From assembly GCA_963676865.2 (NCBI GenBank), contig CAXXSS010000001.1:992001-1056000 (forward strand): a stretch of 64,000 nt of DNA, written 5' to 3'. The DNA comes from JAAYUD01 sp963676865 (GTDB lineage: Bacteria; Bacteroidota; Bacteroidia; Bacteroidales; Bacteroidaceae). Positions within the stretch are counted from its first letter, which is position 1. Each line of letters opens with the position of its first letter. The notes under the pieces are model-generated. The model had not been told where the DNA came from. It did no database searches and saw only the letters and a list, made by a program, of their open reading frames with translations. The position numbers were made by a program, and so were the translations under genes. Below, piece after piece: positions 47,011 through 56,226 of the stretch.

Positions 47011-47955
47011 TTATATACTATTTTTTTGAAATATAATGGACGATATGTAGTCAACAACCTCCTTCTGGTCTTTTTCGGGATGAAACCAACGTATACTATC
47101 ATCTTTCTTATACCATGTCATCTGCTTTCGAGAATAAATACGAGAATTCTGCTTTATTTTCTCTACTGCAAAAGGTAGCGTCCACGTCCCATCCAAATAA
47201 TTGAAGAGTTCTTTGTATCCTACCGTATTGAGAGAATTGCTTGTTCGATAAGGATAAACCCGACGCACTTCGTCAAGAAGTCCTTGCTGCATCATTGTAT
47301 CTACCCGCTGGTTGATACGCTCATAGAGTTCTTCACGAGGACGAGTCAATCCGATTTTCAATATATCAAACGAACGTTCTTTGTTAGGACGAGTACGCAA
47401 TGAGCTATAAGTGCTCCCTGTGGTATAGCAAATCTCTAAAGCATGAATGACTCTCTTCGGATTCTTCAAGTCGACTTGCCTATAGTACTCCGAATCACGA
47501 AGTTTCAGTTCGGCACATAGACTCTCCAGTCCCTCATCTACGTAACGTTGCTTTATCATCGTACGTATATCATCCGGAATATTGGGTATATCATCAATAC
47601 CTTTGCACACAGCATCTATATACATCATCGACCCGCCGGTCATGATTGCGACTTTCTTTTCTTCGAAAAGTGTATTAAGGAGTGCTATAACTTCCGATTC
47701 AAACTGCGCAGCACTATAATAATCTTCCAATTTAAGATTGCCTACAAAATAATGTTTAACCATTGCCAACTGCTCTTCAGTAGGTGCCGCCGTACCTATT
47801 TTCAAATCAGCATAAAGCTGACGCGAATCGGCAGATATAATATCAGTGTGAAACAACTGGGCAAGACGAATACTAATTTCCGTCTTGCCCACTCCTGTAG
47901 GTCCTATCAATACGACAAGTGTAGGTTTTTCTTTAGAAGGAAGTGCTTTCTCCAT
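47011..47955 (-). CDS. miaA: tRNA dimethylallyltransferase MiaA
   Basis: 314 residues. P-loop GPTGVGKTEISIRLAQLF, ISADSRQLYADLKIGTAAPT, GGSMMYIDAVCKGIDDIP, DLKNPKRVIHALEI and RIYSRKQMTWYKKDDSIRW identify MiaA, which adds the dimethylallyl group to A37 of tRNAs reading UNN codons. Its start overlaps the end of the preceding gene by 23 nt. tRNA-Phe(GAA), a likely substrate, is encoded 7.5 kb away. Confidence 0.97.
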   Translation of the reverse strand: MEKALPSKEKPTLVVLIGPTGVGKTEISIRLAQLFHTDIISADSRQLYADLKIGTAAPTEEQLAMVKHYFVGNLKLEDYYSAAQFESEVIALLNTLFEEKKVAIMTGGSMMYIDAVCKGIDDIPNIPDDIRTMIKQRYVDEGLESLCAELKLRDSEYYRQVDLKNPKRVIHALEICYTTGSTYSSLRTRPNKERSFDILKIGLTRPREELYERINQRVDTMMQQGLLDEVRRVYPYRTSNSLNTVGYKELFNYLDGTWTLPFAVEKIKQNSRIYSRKQMTWYKKDDSIRWFHPEKDQKEVVDYISSIIFQKNSI

Positions 47956-48484
47956 CTACTCCAAATCCCTCCTGATCGAGATCTTCTTCGTTATACTCAT
48001 TATCTCCATAGAAGTTCTCGCCCAAATCATCTGTCACACTGTTTAGATTAACGGATGAGACATTTTCATCAAAATCGATCTTCTGTTTGGGAGGTTCGCC
48101 TTCCGAACGAACACATTTAGCTTCTTTAATTTCTTTGTGGGTAACAAGATCTGCCAGTTCAATAAAGAAGCTACGCTCCGTAAGAACGTCAAAAACATAA
48201 GTCAATTTTTGTTTCTTCTCTTCAATAAACTCACTCAAGCGAGTATCTTTCATTATATACGACTCTTCTTCACTATATGAGTCATCCATTCTTTCGAACG
48301 TAATTTCCCTTTCGCGTTCCCAATTCTCATCGCAGATAAAAAAGGAAGTCAGCTCATCATCGGCATAACCCACACTTTTAAGAATTGCTACATGAAAATC
48401 ATAAAATGTAGCATCCGGATCAATTTCAATCTCACGAACGAAGTCATCAGACTCGTCGGATACCAATCTAAATTTATAAATCAT
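47933..48484 (-). CDS. Plasmid pRiA4b ORF-3-like family protein
   Basis: 183 residues, rich in Asp and Glu. The N-terminus (MIYKFRLVSDESDDFVREIE, DPDATFYDFHVAILKSVGYA, DDELTSFFICDENWEREREI) matches the pRiA4b ORF-3-like family of unknown function, often annotated as TnpR-associated. It lies 22 nt after lpxA and overlaps miaA by 23 nt, part of the lpx-miaA operon. The housekeeping context argues against a mobile role. Confidence 0.85.
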   Translation of the reverse strand: MIYKFRLVSDESDDFVREIEIDPDATFYDFHVAILKSVGYADDELTSFFICDENWEREREITFERMDDSYSEEESYIMKDTRLSEFIEEKKQKLTYVFDVLTERSFFIELADLVTHKEIKEAKCVRSEGEPPKQKIDFDENVSSVNLNSVTDDLGENFYGDNEYNEEDLDQEGFGVDGESTSF

Positions 48485-48506
48485 ATCAGTTCTTTTAAGA
48501 TCTTTT

Positions 48507-49274
48507 CTACTTTATGATACCGCGTTTCGAACTGCTTATGAAATTCACAATATATTCAATATCCTTACTCATCGGGACTTCTTTTTCTACCTTCTCTAAA
48601 GCTTCTGTAATATTCAGTCCACTTTGATAAATAAGACGATATACATTATGAATATCTTCGATTTGTTCATTGCTATATTGTCGACGACGCAATCCTACCA
48701 AATTGATACCCGAATATTCTATCGGATCACGACCGGCAATAATGAAAGGTGGAATATCTTTGCTAAAACGCGCCCCCCCTTGAACCATTACATAACCGCC
48801 CACATGGCAGAACTGATGGCATAGCACCGACGCGCTGATAATAGCATTATCATCCACAATAACCTCTCCACCAAATTTCGTACTATTACCAATAATACAG
48901 TTACTACCAATAATGCAATCATGAGCAACATGTACACTTTCCATCAGCAAATTATTACTACCGACTACCGTTTTCTCCTTTGCGGAAGTACCCCGATTGA
49001 TCGTTACATTTTCACGAATCTTATTATTGTCTCCTATTTCGACAGTGGTTTCTTCACCACGAAACTTCAAGTCTTGCGGTATAGCGCCAATAACAGCTCC
49101 CGGAAAGATTGTATTTCCGTTACCAAGTCGAGAACCATATAAAATATTGACATTGGCCATAATGATATTATTATCGCCAATTACTACATTCTTATCGATA
49201 TATACAAACGGACCAATCTCTACATTCTCTCCGATTTTAGCATCAGGATGTATATAAGCCAATGGATTTATCAT
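48507..49274 (-). CDS. lpxA: UDP-GlcNAc acyltransferase LpxA
   Basis: 255 residues of left-handed beta-helix hexapeptide repeats (IHPDAKIGENVEIGPFVYID) and a C-terminal helical part (GLRRRQYSNEQIEDIHNVYR). The motif ESVHVAHDCIIGSNC carries the catalytic His. It performs the first step of lipid A synthesis, moving a 3-hydroxyacyl chain from ACP. It follows lpxC-fabZ by 17 nt. Confidence 0.96.
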   Translation of the reverse strand: MINPLAYIHPDAKIGENVEIGPFVYIDKNVVIGDNNIIMANVNILYGSRLGNGNTIFPGAVIGAIPQDLKFRGEETTVEIGDNNKIRENVTINRGTSAKEKTVVGSNNLLMESVHVAHDCIIGSNCIIGNSTKFGGEVIVDDNAIISASVLCHQFCHVGGYVMVQGGARFSKDIPPFIIAGRDPIEYSGINLVGLRRRQYSNEQIEDIHNVYRLIYQSGLNITEALEKVEKEVPMSKDIEYIVNFISSSKRGIIK

Positions 49275-49291
49275 ATATTTTATTTAAGTAT

Positions 49292-50677
49292 TTATTTATT
49301 TTTCACTATTTGCGCCATGAATTCGCACTCACAAACCACCTTCTCACCAACGAAAGCATAACCTTTCATTGTAGAAATGCCACGACGTATAGGGGCTTCA
49401 AGCGCAACTTTAAATATCAAAGTATCGCCGGGTACAACCTTCTGACGAAACTTCACTCCATCTATTTTCATAAAATAAGTAGAGTATCGCTCGGGATCGT
49501 CTACAGAGTTAAGGACCAACAAGCCTCCCGTCTGTGCCATAGCTTCAACTTGTAATACACCAGGCATCACCGGCTCTTGTGGAAAATGTCCCTGAAAGAA
49601 CGGTTCATTACCTGTAACATTCTTTATGCCCACAATATAATTTGCGCCAATTTCAATCACTTTATCAACAAGCTGCATGGGATAACGGTGAGGAAGAAGT
49701 TCACGAATGCGTTTCACATCCATCAACGGCTCTCTAGTGCAATCGTAAATAGGAGCTTGAACCTCATGCTTACGAATTTCACGGCGCATCTGACGAGCAA
49801 ATTTATTATTAATAGTATGTCCTGGTCGAGTGGCAATAATGCGTCCACGAATAGGTTTGCCTATCAAAGCCAAATCGCCGATAATATCGAGTAACTTATG
49901 CCGGGCACATTCGTTTGCCCATACCAAAGGACGATGATTAATATATCCAAGATGATCGGCATCCATATGAGGAACCTCCATTACATCAGCGAGTTTGTCG
50001 AAATTCTCCTGAGGCATTTGTTTCTCATATATGACGATAGCATTATCCAAGTCACCTCCCTTGATAAGTCCGGCAGAAAGCAAAGGTTCTATTTCACGCA
50101 CAAAAACATAAGTGCGACTAGCAGCGATTTCGTCCTTAAACTTACTCATATCTTCCAACGTAGCATACGAATAGGGAAGAATTTCTGAATTATAAGAAAT
50201 AAGCACATTCAAACTGAAATTCTCATCAGGCAGAACAATAATGGAAGAACCCGTATTCTCATCACGGAACTCCAGTTTAGACTTAATAATGAAAAAATCT
50301 TTTAGGGCATTCTGCTCTACAATCCCAACCTTTTCAATTCCTTCCACAAAATATTTAGCACTTCCGTCCAAGATTGGAAATTCGGGACCATCGACCTGAA
50401 TAAGGCAATTGTCGATACCGGATGCATAAAGTGCAGCCATGCCATGTTCAATAGTACTGACGCGAACTCCTTTTTCTTCAACGACAGTGCCACGAGTCGT
50501 TTCTACGACATTATCGGCAATAGCTTCGATGACAGGATGCCCCTCTACATCTGTACGCTCTATTTTATAGCCAAAGTTATCAGGAGCAGGATTCAAGGTA
50601 ACAGTTACATTTTTTCCTGTATGAAGCCCTTTACCACTCAGAGTGAAGCTTTCTTTGAGAGTCTTTTGTTTTATCAT
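49292..50677 (-). CDS. lpxC/fabZ: Bifunctional LpxC-FabZ
   Basis: 461 residues. The N-terminal 300 are LpxC, the zinc deacetylase that commits UDP-acyl-GlcNAc to lipid A (VSTIEHGMAALYASGIDN, NECARHKLLDIIGDLALIGK, ATRPGHTINNKFA with metal-binding His/Asp). From about 310 follows FabZ, the 3-hydroxyacyl-ACP dehydratase (LLPHRYPMQLVDKVIEIG, FFQGHFPQEPVMPGVLQVEA with catalytic His and Glu). The fusion is typical of Bacteroidota. It is 2 nt downstream of lpxD. Confidence 0.97.
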   Translation of the reverse strand: MIKQKTLKESFTLSGKGLHTGKNVTVTLNPAPDNFGYKIERTDVEGHPVIEAIADNVVETTRGTVVEEKGVRVSTIEHGMAALYASGIDNCLIQVDGPEFPILDGSAKYFVEGIEKVGIVEQNALKDFFIIKSKLEFRDENTGSSIIVLPDENFSLNVLISYNSEILPYSYATLEDMSKFKDEIAASRTYVFVREIEPLLSAGLIKGGDLDNAIVIYEKQMPQENFDKLADVMEVPHMDADHLGYINHRPLVWANECARHKLLDIIGDLALIGKPIRGRIIATRPGHTINNKFARQMRREIRKHEVQAPIYDCTREPLMDVKRIRELLPHRYPMQLVDKVIEIGANYIVGIKNVTGNEPFFQGHFPQEPVMPGVLQVEAMAQTGGLLVLNSVDDPERYSTYFMKIDGVKFRQKVVPGDTLIFKVALEAPIRRGISTMKGYAFVGEKVVCECEFMAQIVKNK

Positions 50678-50679
50678 CT

Positions 50680-51720
50680 TTATTTATTAAGTTTTTCTTT
50701 TAATTCATTTATCTCTTTACGCATCGCATTCAACTCGGCATACATATCTGGCAAACGCTTAAAAACAGCAGAGGATTTCATCCATCCCTTTGCATCATAC
50801 GCAGGCGAGCCAATAATAACCTGCCCCGATTTCACATTACTACCGATACCTGACTGACCTCCACAAGAGACCTTATCTCCAATATGGATATGACCGGCAA
50901 CACCTACCTGACCGCCAAACATACACCAACTACCTATTTTCGTAGAGCCAGCAACAGCACATTGAGCAGCCATCACCGTATTAGAGCCTATTTCATCGTT
51001 ATGAGCTATTTGGATAAGGTTATCAAGCTTTGTACCGGAATGAATAATAGTATGTCCCATTGTTGCTCTGTCAACACAAGTGTTAGCACCTATTTCGACA
51101 TTATCTTCTATATCGACGATACCTATTTGAGGTATCTTATCATATCCGCTTTTAGCAGGAGCAAAACCAAAGCCATCGGCACCGATAACACAACCGGAAT
51201 GAAGAATACAACTATTACCTATACGGCAATCATGGTAAACATTAACACCCGAATAAAGTAATGTATCATTACCGACCTTTACATTGTCGCCCACAAAAGA
51301 GTGAGGATAAATCTGAGCATTATCACCTATCACAACATTCTCACCGATATAGGCAAAAGCACCGATATAAGCATTCTGACCAACCTTTGCCGTCGAAGCG
51401 ACAAATGCTAGAGGGTCAATACCGAATTTCTTCGGTTTGGATGCTTCATATAAAGTAAGCAACTGAGCCAAACTTTCATAGGCATTATCAACCTTTACCA
51501 AAGTAGCTTTTACTTCATGTTCAGGCTCAAAGGTATTGTTTACCAATACTATCGATGATTCAGTTTCGTAGATATAAGATGTATATTTCGGATTTGATAA
51601 AAAGGAAATAGCCCCTGGTACTCCTTCTTCTATTTTAGCAAAAGTATGCACTGTTGCGTTTTCATCACCAACGACCTCACCTTTGAGATATGCAGCAATC
51701 TGTTTAGCCGAAAATTCCAT
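50680..51720 (-). CDS. lpxD: UDP-3-O-acylglucosamine N-acyltransferase LpxD
   Basis: 346 residues. An N-terminal UDP-binding domain (MEFSAKQIAAYLKGEVVGDE, AISFLSNPKYTSYIYETESS) is followed by hexapeptide repeats (AFAYIGENVVIGDNAQIYPH) with the catalytic His in IQIAHNDEIGSN, and a C-terminal helix. It is the third lipid A step and heads the lpxD-lpxC/fabZ-lpxA cluster. Confidence 0.96.
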   Translation of the reverse strand: MEFSAKQIAAYLKGEVVGDENATVHTFAKIEEGVPGAISFLSNPKYTSYIYETESSIVLVNNTFEPEHEVKATLVKVDNAYESLAQLLTLYEASKPKKFGIDPLAFVASTAKVGQNAYIGAFAYIGENVVIGDNAQIYPHSFVGDNVKVGNDTLLYSGVNVYHDCRIGNSCILHSGCVIGADGFGFAPAKSGYDKIPQIGIVDIEDNVEIGANTCVDRATMGHTIIHSGTKLDNLIQIAHNDEIGSNTVMAAQCAVAGSTKIGSWCMFGGQVGVAGHIHIGDKVSCGGQSGIGSNVKSGQVIIGSPAYDAKGWMKSSAVFKRLPDMYAELNAMRKEINELKEKLNK

Positions 51721-51841
51721 AATTTCTATAGTTTATAATATTGATTTACTTACATTTTTGCAGTCAAACCAACGAGTTCAGTCTGCAAATAACGTACTTT
51801 TTTTTATCATATCATTGCCAATCTTTGATTTTTTTTATTCG

Positions 51842-53067
51842 TTAAGTAAATCTCAAATAGCAAAGATAATATTTTCTGATTTTCTTAGAAAGCAACGAAA
51901 TATTTAACATATCCGATGCCTCTGCAATATTTTTTATTCTCCCATCCTTATATATAATATCTATACTATCGTCCTTTTCGTCGTACATGTTTTTTTCAAT
52001 AGGATGAATAGCAAAAAAATAAGATGCTTCCTTAAGAGTAATATTCATAACAGCGGCAATACGTTCTTGGAGTGCAGTTATTTTATTCTCACCTACAGGT
52101 TCATCTGTTATTTCGACTTTAAATATACGACGATTAATAATGTCGCTGCTAAGCCGTGACAATATCTTATCAGAATGACTGCTCCAAACCTTCAGCGCGC
52201 ACCATATATCACTATCATCCAAATCAACAAAATGTTTCAGACATTGTTCTTCGGAAAAAGAGGATGATTTAGAAATGTTATTATAAAGAAAATAGCCTAA
52301 TGCCGGCGAACAAAACAGGTCTATACCTTTTTGTGCCAAATCTTTAGCGCGGAGCAACGTCTTAATAAGCATCTGTTCACACGATACAGATGTTTTATGG
52401 AGATAAACCTGCCAGTACATTAAACGACGAGCAGTCAGAAAGTTTTCTATTGAATAAAGACCTTTCGATTCAATAACCAAATGATCGTCTTTCACATCAA
52501 GCATTTTGATAATACGAGCAGAGCCTATGTTGCCTTCTACAACTCCGGTGTAGAAGCTATCACGTCTCAAGTAGTCCAGTCGGTCCACATCTAGCTGGCC
52601 ACTGACTAATTGATGCAAAAAGCGTTTGGGATATTCATCCTTAAATATTTTAATAGCCAAATCAAGCTTCCCTCCCATCTCCGTATTCATGCGATTCATC
52701 AGCATCAACGATATTTCTTCATGCGAAATACCACTTACGATAACCGTTTCCAGTACATGAGAGAACGGGCCATGTCCCAAATCATGCATCAGTATAGCTG
52801 CTTCAACAGCCTCAGCTTCATCGTTTGTAATTTCAATGCCTTTCGCAGAGAGATGCAACAAGGCTTCGCTCATCAAATAAAAAGCACCTAGCGAATGCTG
52901 AAATCTTGTATGCTGAGCACCCGGATATACAACCGACGAAAGCCCATTTGCTTAATACGAGCCAGGCGTTGCATATATGGATGATTGATAATATCAAGCA
53001 ATAATCCTTCGGGGGCATTTATAAAGCCAAATACCGGATCATTTACTATTTTGCGTTTCTGAATCAT
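51842..53067 (-). pseudogene. HD-domain phosphohydrolase, frameshifted
   Basis: The downstream frame (from 52876) lacks the start of the HD domain. The missing part is encoded upstream in another frame from ATG 53067: MIQKRKIVNDPVFGFINAPE, then HPYMQRLARIKQMG. Adding one base at the A run 52939-52941 (a T run on the coding strand) joins the two into SSVVYPGAQHTRFQHSLGAF leading to YLMSEALLHLSAKG. The HD motif HDLGHGPFSH is intact. The joined protein would be about 408 residues, the size I expect for this Bacteroidota family of dGTPase-like hydrolases. The ATG at 52876 alone would give an enzyme without its first metal-binding His. A sequencing error is possible. Confidence 0.82.
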
Positions 53068-53088
53068 TGAAACATATATTAGATTAAA

Positions 53089-53919
53089 TTACAACAATCG
53101 ATTTTTCATCAATTGCACTTCCATCTGTTGTTGCAACTTATGAGCTTCTTCTGCTGCAAGTTTCGCAAAATCCTCACCGCCACCGGCGTAAAGGATACCA
53201 CGGGAAGAATTAACGATCAGACCACACTGCTTGTTCATCCCATAATTACAGACTTCTTCTAGCGAACCGCCCTGTGCGCCAACCCCCGGCACCAATAAAA
53301 AATGATTCGGTACAATACGACGAATACTCTCAAAAGCTTTCCCTTGAGTCGCACCCACCACGTACATCATTTTATCTTCGGATGCCCATTGCTGAGAGAC
53401 CTTCAATACTTTCTCAAAAAGACGTTCGCCGTTAGCATCAGCAGAGACTTGAAAATCTTGCGATCCTTTATTGCTTGTCAAAGCCAATAGCACAATCCAT
53501 TTATCTTCATAAGTCATAAAAGGCGTAACACTATCCTCCCCCATATAAGGAGCCACAGTCAATGCATCAACTTTCAGATCTTCGAAAAAAGAACGAGCAT
53601 ACATAGCCGAGGTATTGCCTATGTCGCCACGTTTGGCATCAGCAATAATAAACTGATCAGGATAATTGGAACGTATATATTCAACAGTCTTTTCTAAAGC
53701 GATCCAACCCTTGACGCCGAAAGCTTCATAAAAAGCCATATTGGGTTTATAAGCGATAGCATATTTTGCAGTAGCATCTACAATAGCCTTATTGAAAGCA
53801 AATATAGGATCTTTGTCTTCCAACAAATGATGAGGTATTTTCTTTAAATCAGTATCCAAACCGACACAAAGGAAACTCTTTTTGGATCTTATATTTTCAA
53901 ATAATTGCTGTCTATCCAT
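53089..53919 (-). CDS. pyrF: Orotidine 5'-phosphate decarboxylase
   Basis: 276 residues, the longer type of PyrF. SFLCVGLDTDLKKIPHHLLE at the start, the active-site motif IIADAKRGDIGNTSAMYARS, and FLLVPGVGAQGGSLEEV near the phosphate site. It makes UMP, the last step of pyrimidine synthesis. It lies 79 nt after prfA. Confidence 0.96.
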   Translation of the reverse strand: MDRQQLFENIRSKKSFLCVGLDTDLKKIPHHLLEDKDPIFAFNKAIVDATAKYAIAYKPNMAFYEAFGVKGWIALEKTVEYIRSNYPDQFIIADAKRGDIGNTSAMYARSFFEDLKVDALTVAPYMGEDSVTPFMTYEDKWIVLLALTSNKGSQDFQVSADANGERLFEKVLKVSQQWASEDKMMYVVGATQGKAFESIRRIVPNHFLLVPGVGAQGGSLEEVCNYGMNKQCGLIVNSSRGILYAGGGEDFAKLAAEEAHKLQQQMEVQLMKNRLL

Positions 53920-53960
53920 TTACTTATATATATTATTCATTTCGATTCTAACGCGTGTTT

Positions 53961-53986
53961 TTAAGAAGAAAAGCTTTTCCTCTTAA
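53961..53986. terminator. Palindrome between prfA and pyrF
   Basis: A 26-nt near-perfect palindrome with arms ttaagaRgaaaag, centred on aagctt. It lies 13 nt after the prfA stop on the minus strand. It could end part of the prfA transcript, although the T run is weak. Confidence 0.35.
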
Positions 53987-53998
53987 GAAAGTACGCTT

Positions 53999-55111
53999 TT
54001 ACAGTTCATTTTCTTTCATCCGCTCGGCATTTTCGGCAATGATAAGATGATCGATGCAGTCTTGAATATTGCCATCCATGAATGCAGATAAATTATAAAT
54101 TGTATAATTAATACGATGATCAGTTATTCGTCCTTGGGGATAATTATATGTTCGGATTTTGGCAGAGCGATCACCGGTAGAAACCATTGTTTTGCGGCGT
54201 TTGGCTATGTCATCTACATATTTCTGATGTTCTTGGTCGTAGATTCTGGAACGCAAGCGGGTCAAAGCTCGTTCTTTATTTTCCGGTTGATCACGAGTTT
54301 CTGTACACTCAATGAGTATTTCTTCAGTTTCATTTGTATTGGGATTCTTCCACATGTAACGCAAGCGGACTCCAGATTCCACTTTGTTAACATTCTGTCC
54401 ACCGGCACCTCCACTTCGGAAAGTATCCCATTTTATTTCACCTTCATTAATATCCACTTCAAAAGGCTGAGCTTCGGGAAGTATAGCTACCGAAGCAGCC
54501 GAAGTATGCACCCGTCCCTGAGCTTCTGTCATCGGAACACGCTGAACACGGTGAACTCCCGATTCATATTTCAGAGTCCCGTATACTTTTGTTCCCTTTA
54601 CCGTAAAAACGACTTCCTTATATCCGCCTACCGTTCCCTCACTAAAACTTGAGACTTCCACTTTCCAGCCTTTCATTTCACAATATTTGGTATACATTCG
54701 GAATAAGTCTCCGGCAAAAATAGCAGCCTCATCGCCTCCTGCCCCACCACGTATTTCAACAATAGCGTTACGGTCATCTTCCGGATCTTCGGGAATAAGC
54801 ATTAGTTTGATTTCTTCTTCCAATTGCGGAACTCGTTTCTGACTGATATCTAACTCTTCGCGAGCCATATTTTTCAAATCAACATCCGATTCATTCGCAA
54901 TAATATCCTTTGCATCACTAATATTGACAAGCAGTTTTTTATACTCATTACTAGCCTGCATCAAATCATCTAACTCTTTATACTCTTTCGTAAGTTTCAC
55001 ATATCGTTTTTGATCAGCTATAACCGCAGGGTCCGTTATCAACGTAGAAACCTCCTCGTAGCGAGCTACAAGGCCATCCAGTCTACCTAAAATGGTATTA
55101 TTTTCTGCCAT
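53999..55111 (-). CDS. prfA: Peptide chain release factor 1
   Basis: 370 residues. The GGQ loop is in FRSGGAGGQNVNKVESGVRL; the anticodon-like PxT-type segment and IVEIRGGAGGDEAAIFAGDL mark the class I factor RF1, which reads UAA and UAG. Length is standard. A promoter-like box precedes it. Confidence 0.97.
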   Translation of the reverse strand: MAENNTILGRLDGLVARYEEVSTLITDPAVIADQKRYVKLTKEYKELDDLMQASNEYKKLLVNISDAKDIIANESDVDLKNMAREELDISQKRVPQLEEEIKLMLIPEDPEDDRNAIVEIRGGAGGDEAAIFAGDLFRMYTKYCEMKGWKVEVSSFSEGTVGGYKEVVFTVKGTKVYGTLKYESGVHRVQRVPMTEAQGRVHTSAASVAILPEAQPFEVDINEGEIKWDTFRSGGAGGQNVNKVESGVRLRYMWKNPNTNETEEILIECTETRDQPENKERALTRLRSRIYDQEHQKYVDDIAKRRKTMVSTGDRSAKIRTYNYPQGRITDHRINYTIYNLSAFMDGNIQDCIDHLIIAENAERMKENEL

Positions 55112-55130
55112 ATACTTTTAATTTTGGGTG

Positions 55131-55138
55131 CAAAATTA
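55131..55138 (-). promoter_or_regulatory. Candidate -7 box of prfA
   Basis: Minus-strand TAATTTTG fits TAnnTTTG, 19 nt before the prfA ATG. A TTTTG stands directly before it but not at the -33 distance. Confidence 0.45.
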
Positions 55139-55266
55139 CAAAATATTTAATGTATTACCGAATATATTATAGCTTTTCGTTATCAGAGCCAAAATATAAC
55201 ACTATAGCAAACAACAGAATAGGTTACAAAAAAAGCCCAACCATTAATAAAGTTGAGCTTTTCGAG

Positions 55267-55339
55267 TCGGAAAGAGGCGATTCGAACGCCCGACCCCTAC
55301 GTCCCGAACGTAGTGCGCTACCAACTGCGCTACTTTCCG
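55267..55339 (-). tRNA. tRNA-Pro (CGG)
   Basis: A 73-nt cloverleaf: acceptor cggaaag/ctttccg, D stem gcgc/gcgc, anticodon stem ctacg/cgtag with loop ttcggga (anticodon CGG), T arm gggcg-ttcgaat-cgcct, discriminator A. No CCA is encoded. Confidence 0.97.
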
Positions 55340-55349
55340 ATTGTGGATG

Positions 55350-55380
55350 CAAAGGTACGCCATTTTTTGAGATTAACAAA
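55350..55380 (-). promoter_or_regulatory. Promoter of tRNA-Pro
   Basis: Minus-strand TTTG (55377-55380) and TACCTTTG (55350-55357), separated by 19 nt, match the Bacteroides -33/-7 promoter. It lies 11 nt upstream of the tRNA. Confidence 0.85.
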
Positions 55381-55422
55381 CCTTTCAAAGAAAAATATTA
55401 TATCAAAAAACGAAGAATTTCA

Positions 55423-55452
55423 TTGTACATTCAAAAAATATATCTACCTTTG
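55423..55452 (+). promoter_or_regulatory. Promoter of tRNA-Phe
   Basis: TTG at 55423-55425 and TACCTTTG at 55445-55452, separated by 19 nt: the Bacteroides -33/-7 promoter, 18 nt before the tRNA. Confidence 0.85.
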
Positions 55453-55470
55453 CAACCGCAAAACAAAAAG

Positions 55471-55543
55471 GGTGCCTTAGCTCAGGTGGTAGAGCATCGG
55501 ACTGAAAATCCGTGTGTCCTTGGTTCGACTCCAAGAGGCACCA
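55471..55543 (+). tRNA. tRNA-Phe (GAA)
   Basis: A 73-nt cloverleaf: acceptor ggtgcct/aggcacc, D stem gctc/gagc, anticodon stem tcgga/tccgt with loop ctgaaaa (anticodon GAA), T arm cttgg-ttcgact-ccaag, discriminator A. It is followed by a terminator and then by the second repeat cluster. Confidence 0.97.
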
Positions 55544-55548
55544 CTTTT

Positions 55549-55594
55549 AAAAAAGAGAGTCATTTCTAATTAATAGAATGAGTCTCTTTTTTTT
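55549..55594 (+). terminator. Rho-independent terminator of tRNA-Phe
   Basis: Stem aaaaagagagtcatt with aatgagtctcttttt (one mismatch), 12-nt loop, ending in a run of eight T. Confidence 0.88.
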
Positions 55595-55849
55595 CGTTTC
55601 AGAATACCATGGCTCACCGGTAAATAGGCCTTTGCATCAGCTACAAAAGAACAGAAGATGCAAGGAGATGTGAATATCAAAGTGAATATTCCCCAAAATT
55701 CTGATACTTTCTTATCCAAACCTCACTCACAAGGCCTTATAGAGCACTATTTTCGTTACTGTCTCACCGTTCAAATGTAAATCGAATCAGGAGAAGGCAT
55801 GAATATATCGTGACATGTACTGAATAAGTTGACACAAACTTATTCAAAA

Positions 55850-56218
55850 ATGAGAAATAATAAAAAGATTGACGATCAGATTCGTCTAGAGATTTTAAAC
55901 TCTTACCTTCATGGAAGCAAGGGTAAGTATACCCTTGAAAAAGAAAATGGTATATCCAGAGGTTCAATTCGGAATTGGCTTCGTATCTTTGGGCTTGAAG
56001 ACAAACCATTCCCATTAAATATGAAGGATAAAGCTGTAACAACCGGTACAGAGGATGTCTCTTCAGAAGAAGACATCACCTCTTTGAAAGTGCGCATTAA
56101 GGAATTGGAATCTGAGCTGAAGCGTGCAGAGATGGCCCGTGACGTTTATGATTGCATGATTGACCTGGCTGAAGAGAAGTATCACATCAAGGTACGAAAA
56201 AACTCCGATGTCAAGTAG
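55850..56218 (+). CDS. IS3-family OrfA, helix-turn-helix protein
   Basis: 122 residues from ATG 55850; a TTG at 55829 is possible. An N-terminal HTH (QIRLEILNSYLHGSKGKYTL, then ISRGSIRNWLRIFG) is followed by a leucine-zipper-like coil (EEDITSLKVRIKELESELKR). At 56197-56203 lies A AAA AAC in the right phase for a -1 ribosomal frameshift into orfB, which would yield the OrfAB transposase. Confidence 0.9.
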   Translation: MRNNKKIDDQIRLEILNSYLHGSKGKYTLEKENGISRGSIRNWLRIFGLEDKPFPLNMKDKAVTTGTEDVSSEEDITSLKVRIKELESELKRAEMARDVYDCMIDLAEEKYHIKVRKNSDVK

Positions 56219-56226
56219 TAGGTTGC

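Noticed and set aside
47933..48484. Mobile-element origin suggested by the pRiA4b/TnpR-type family name
   Set aside because: It sits within the lpx-miaA housekeeping cluster with no element ends; the family name is historical.
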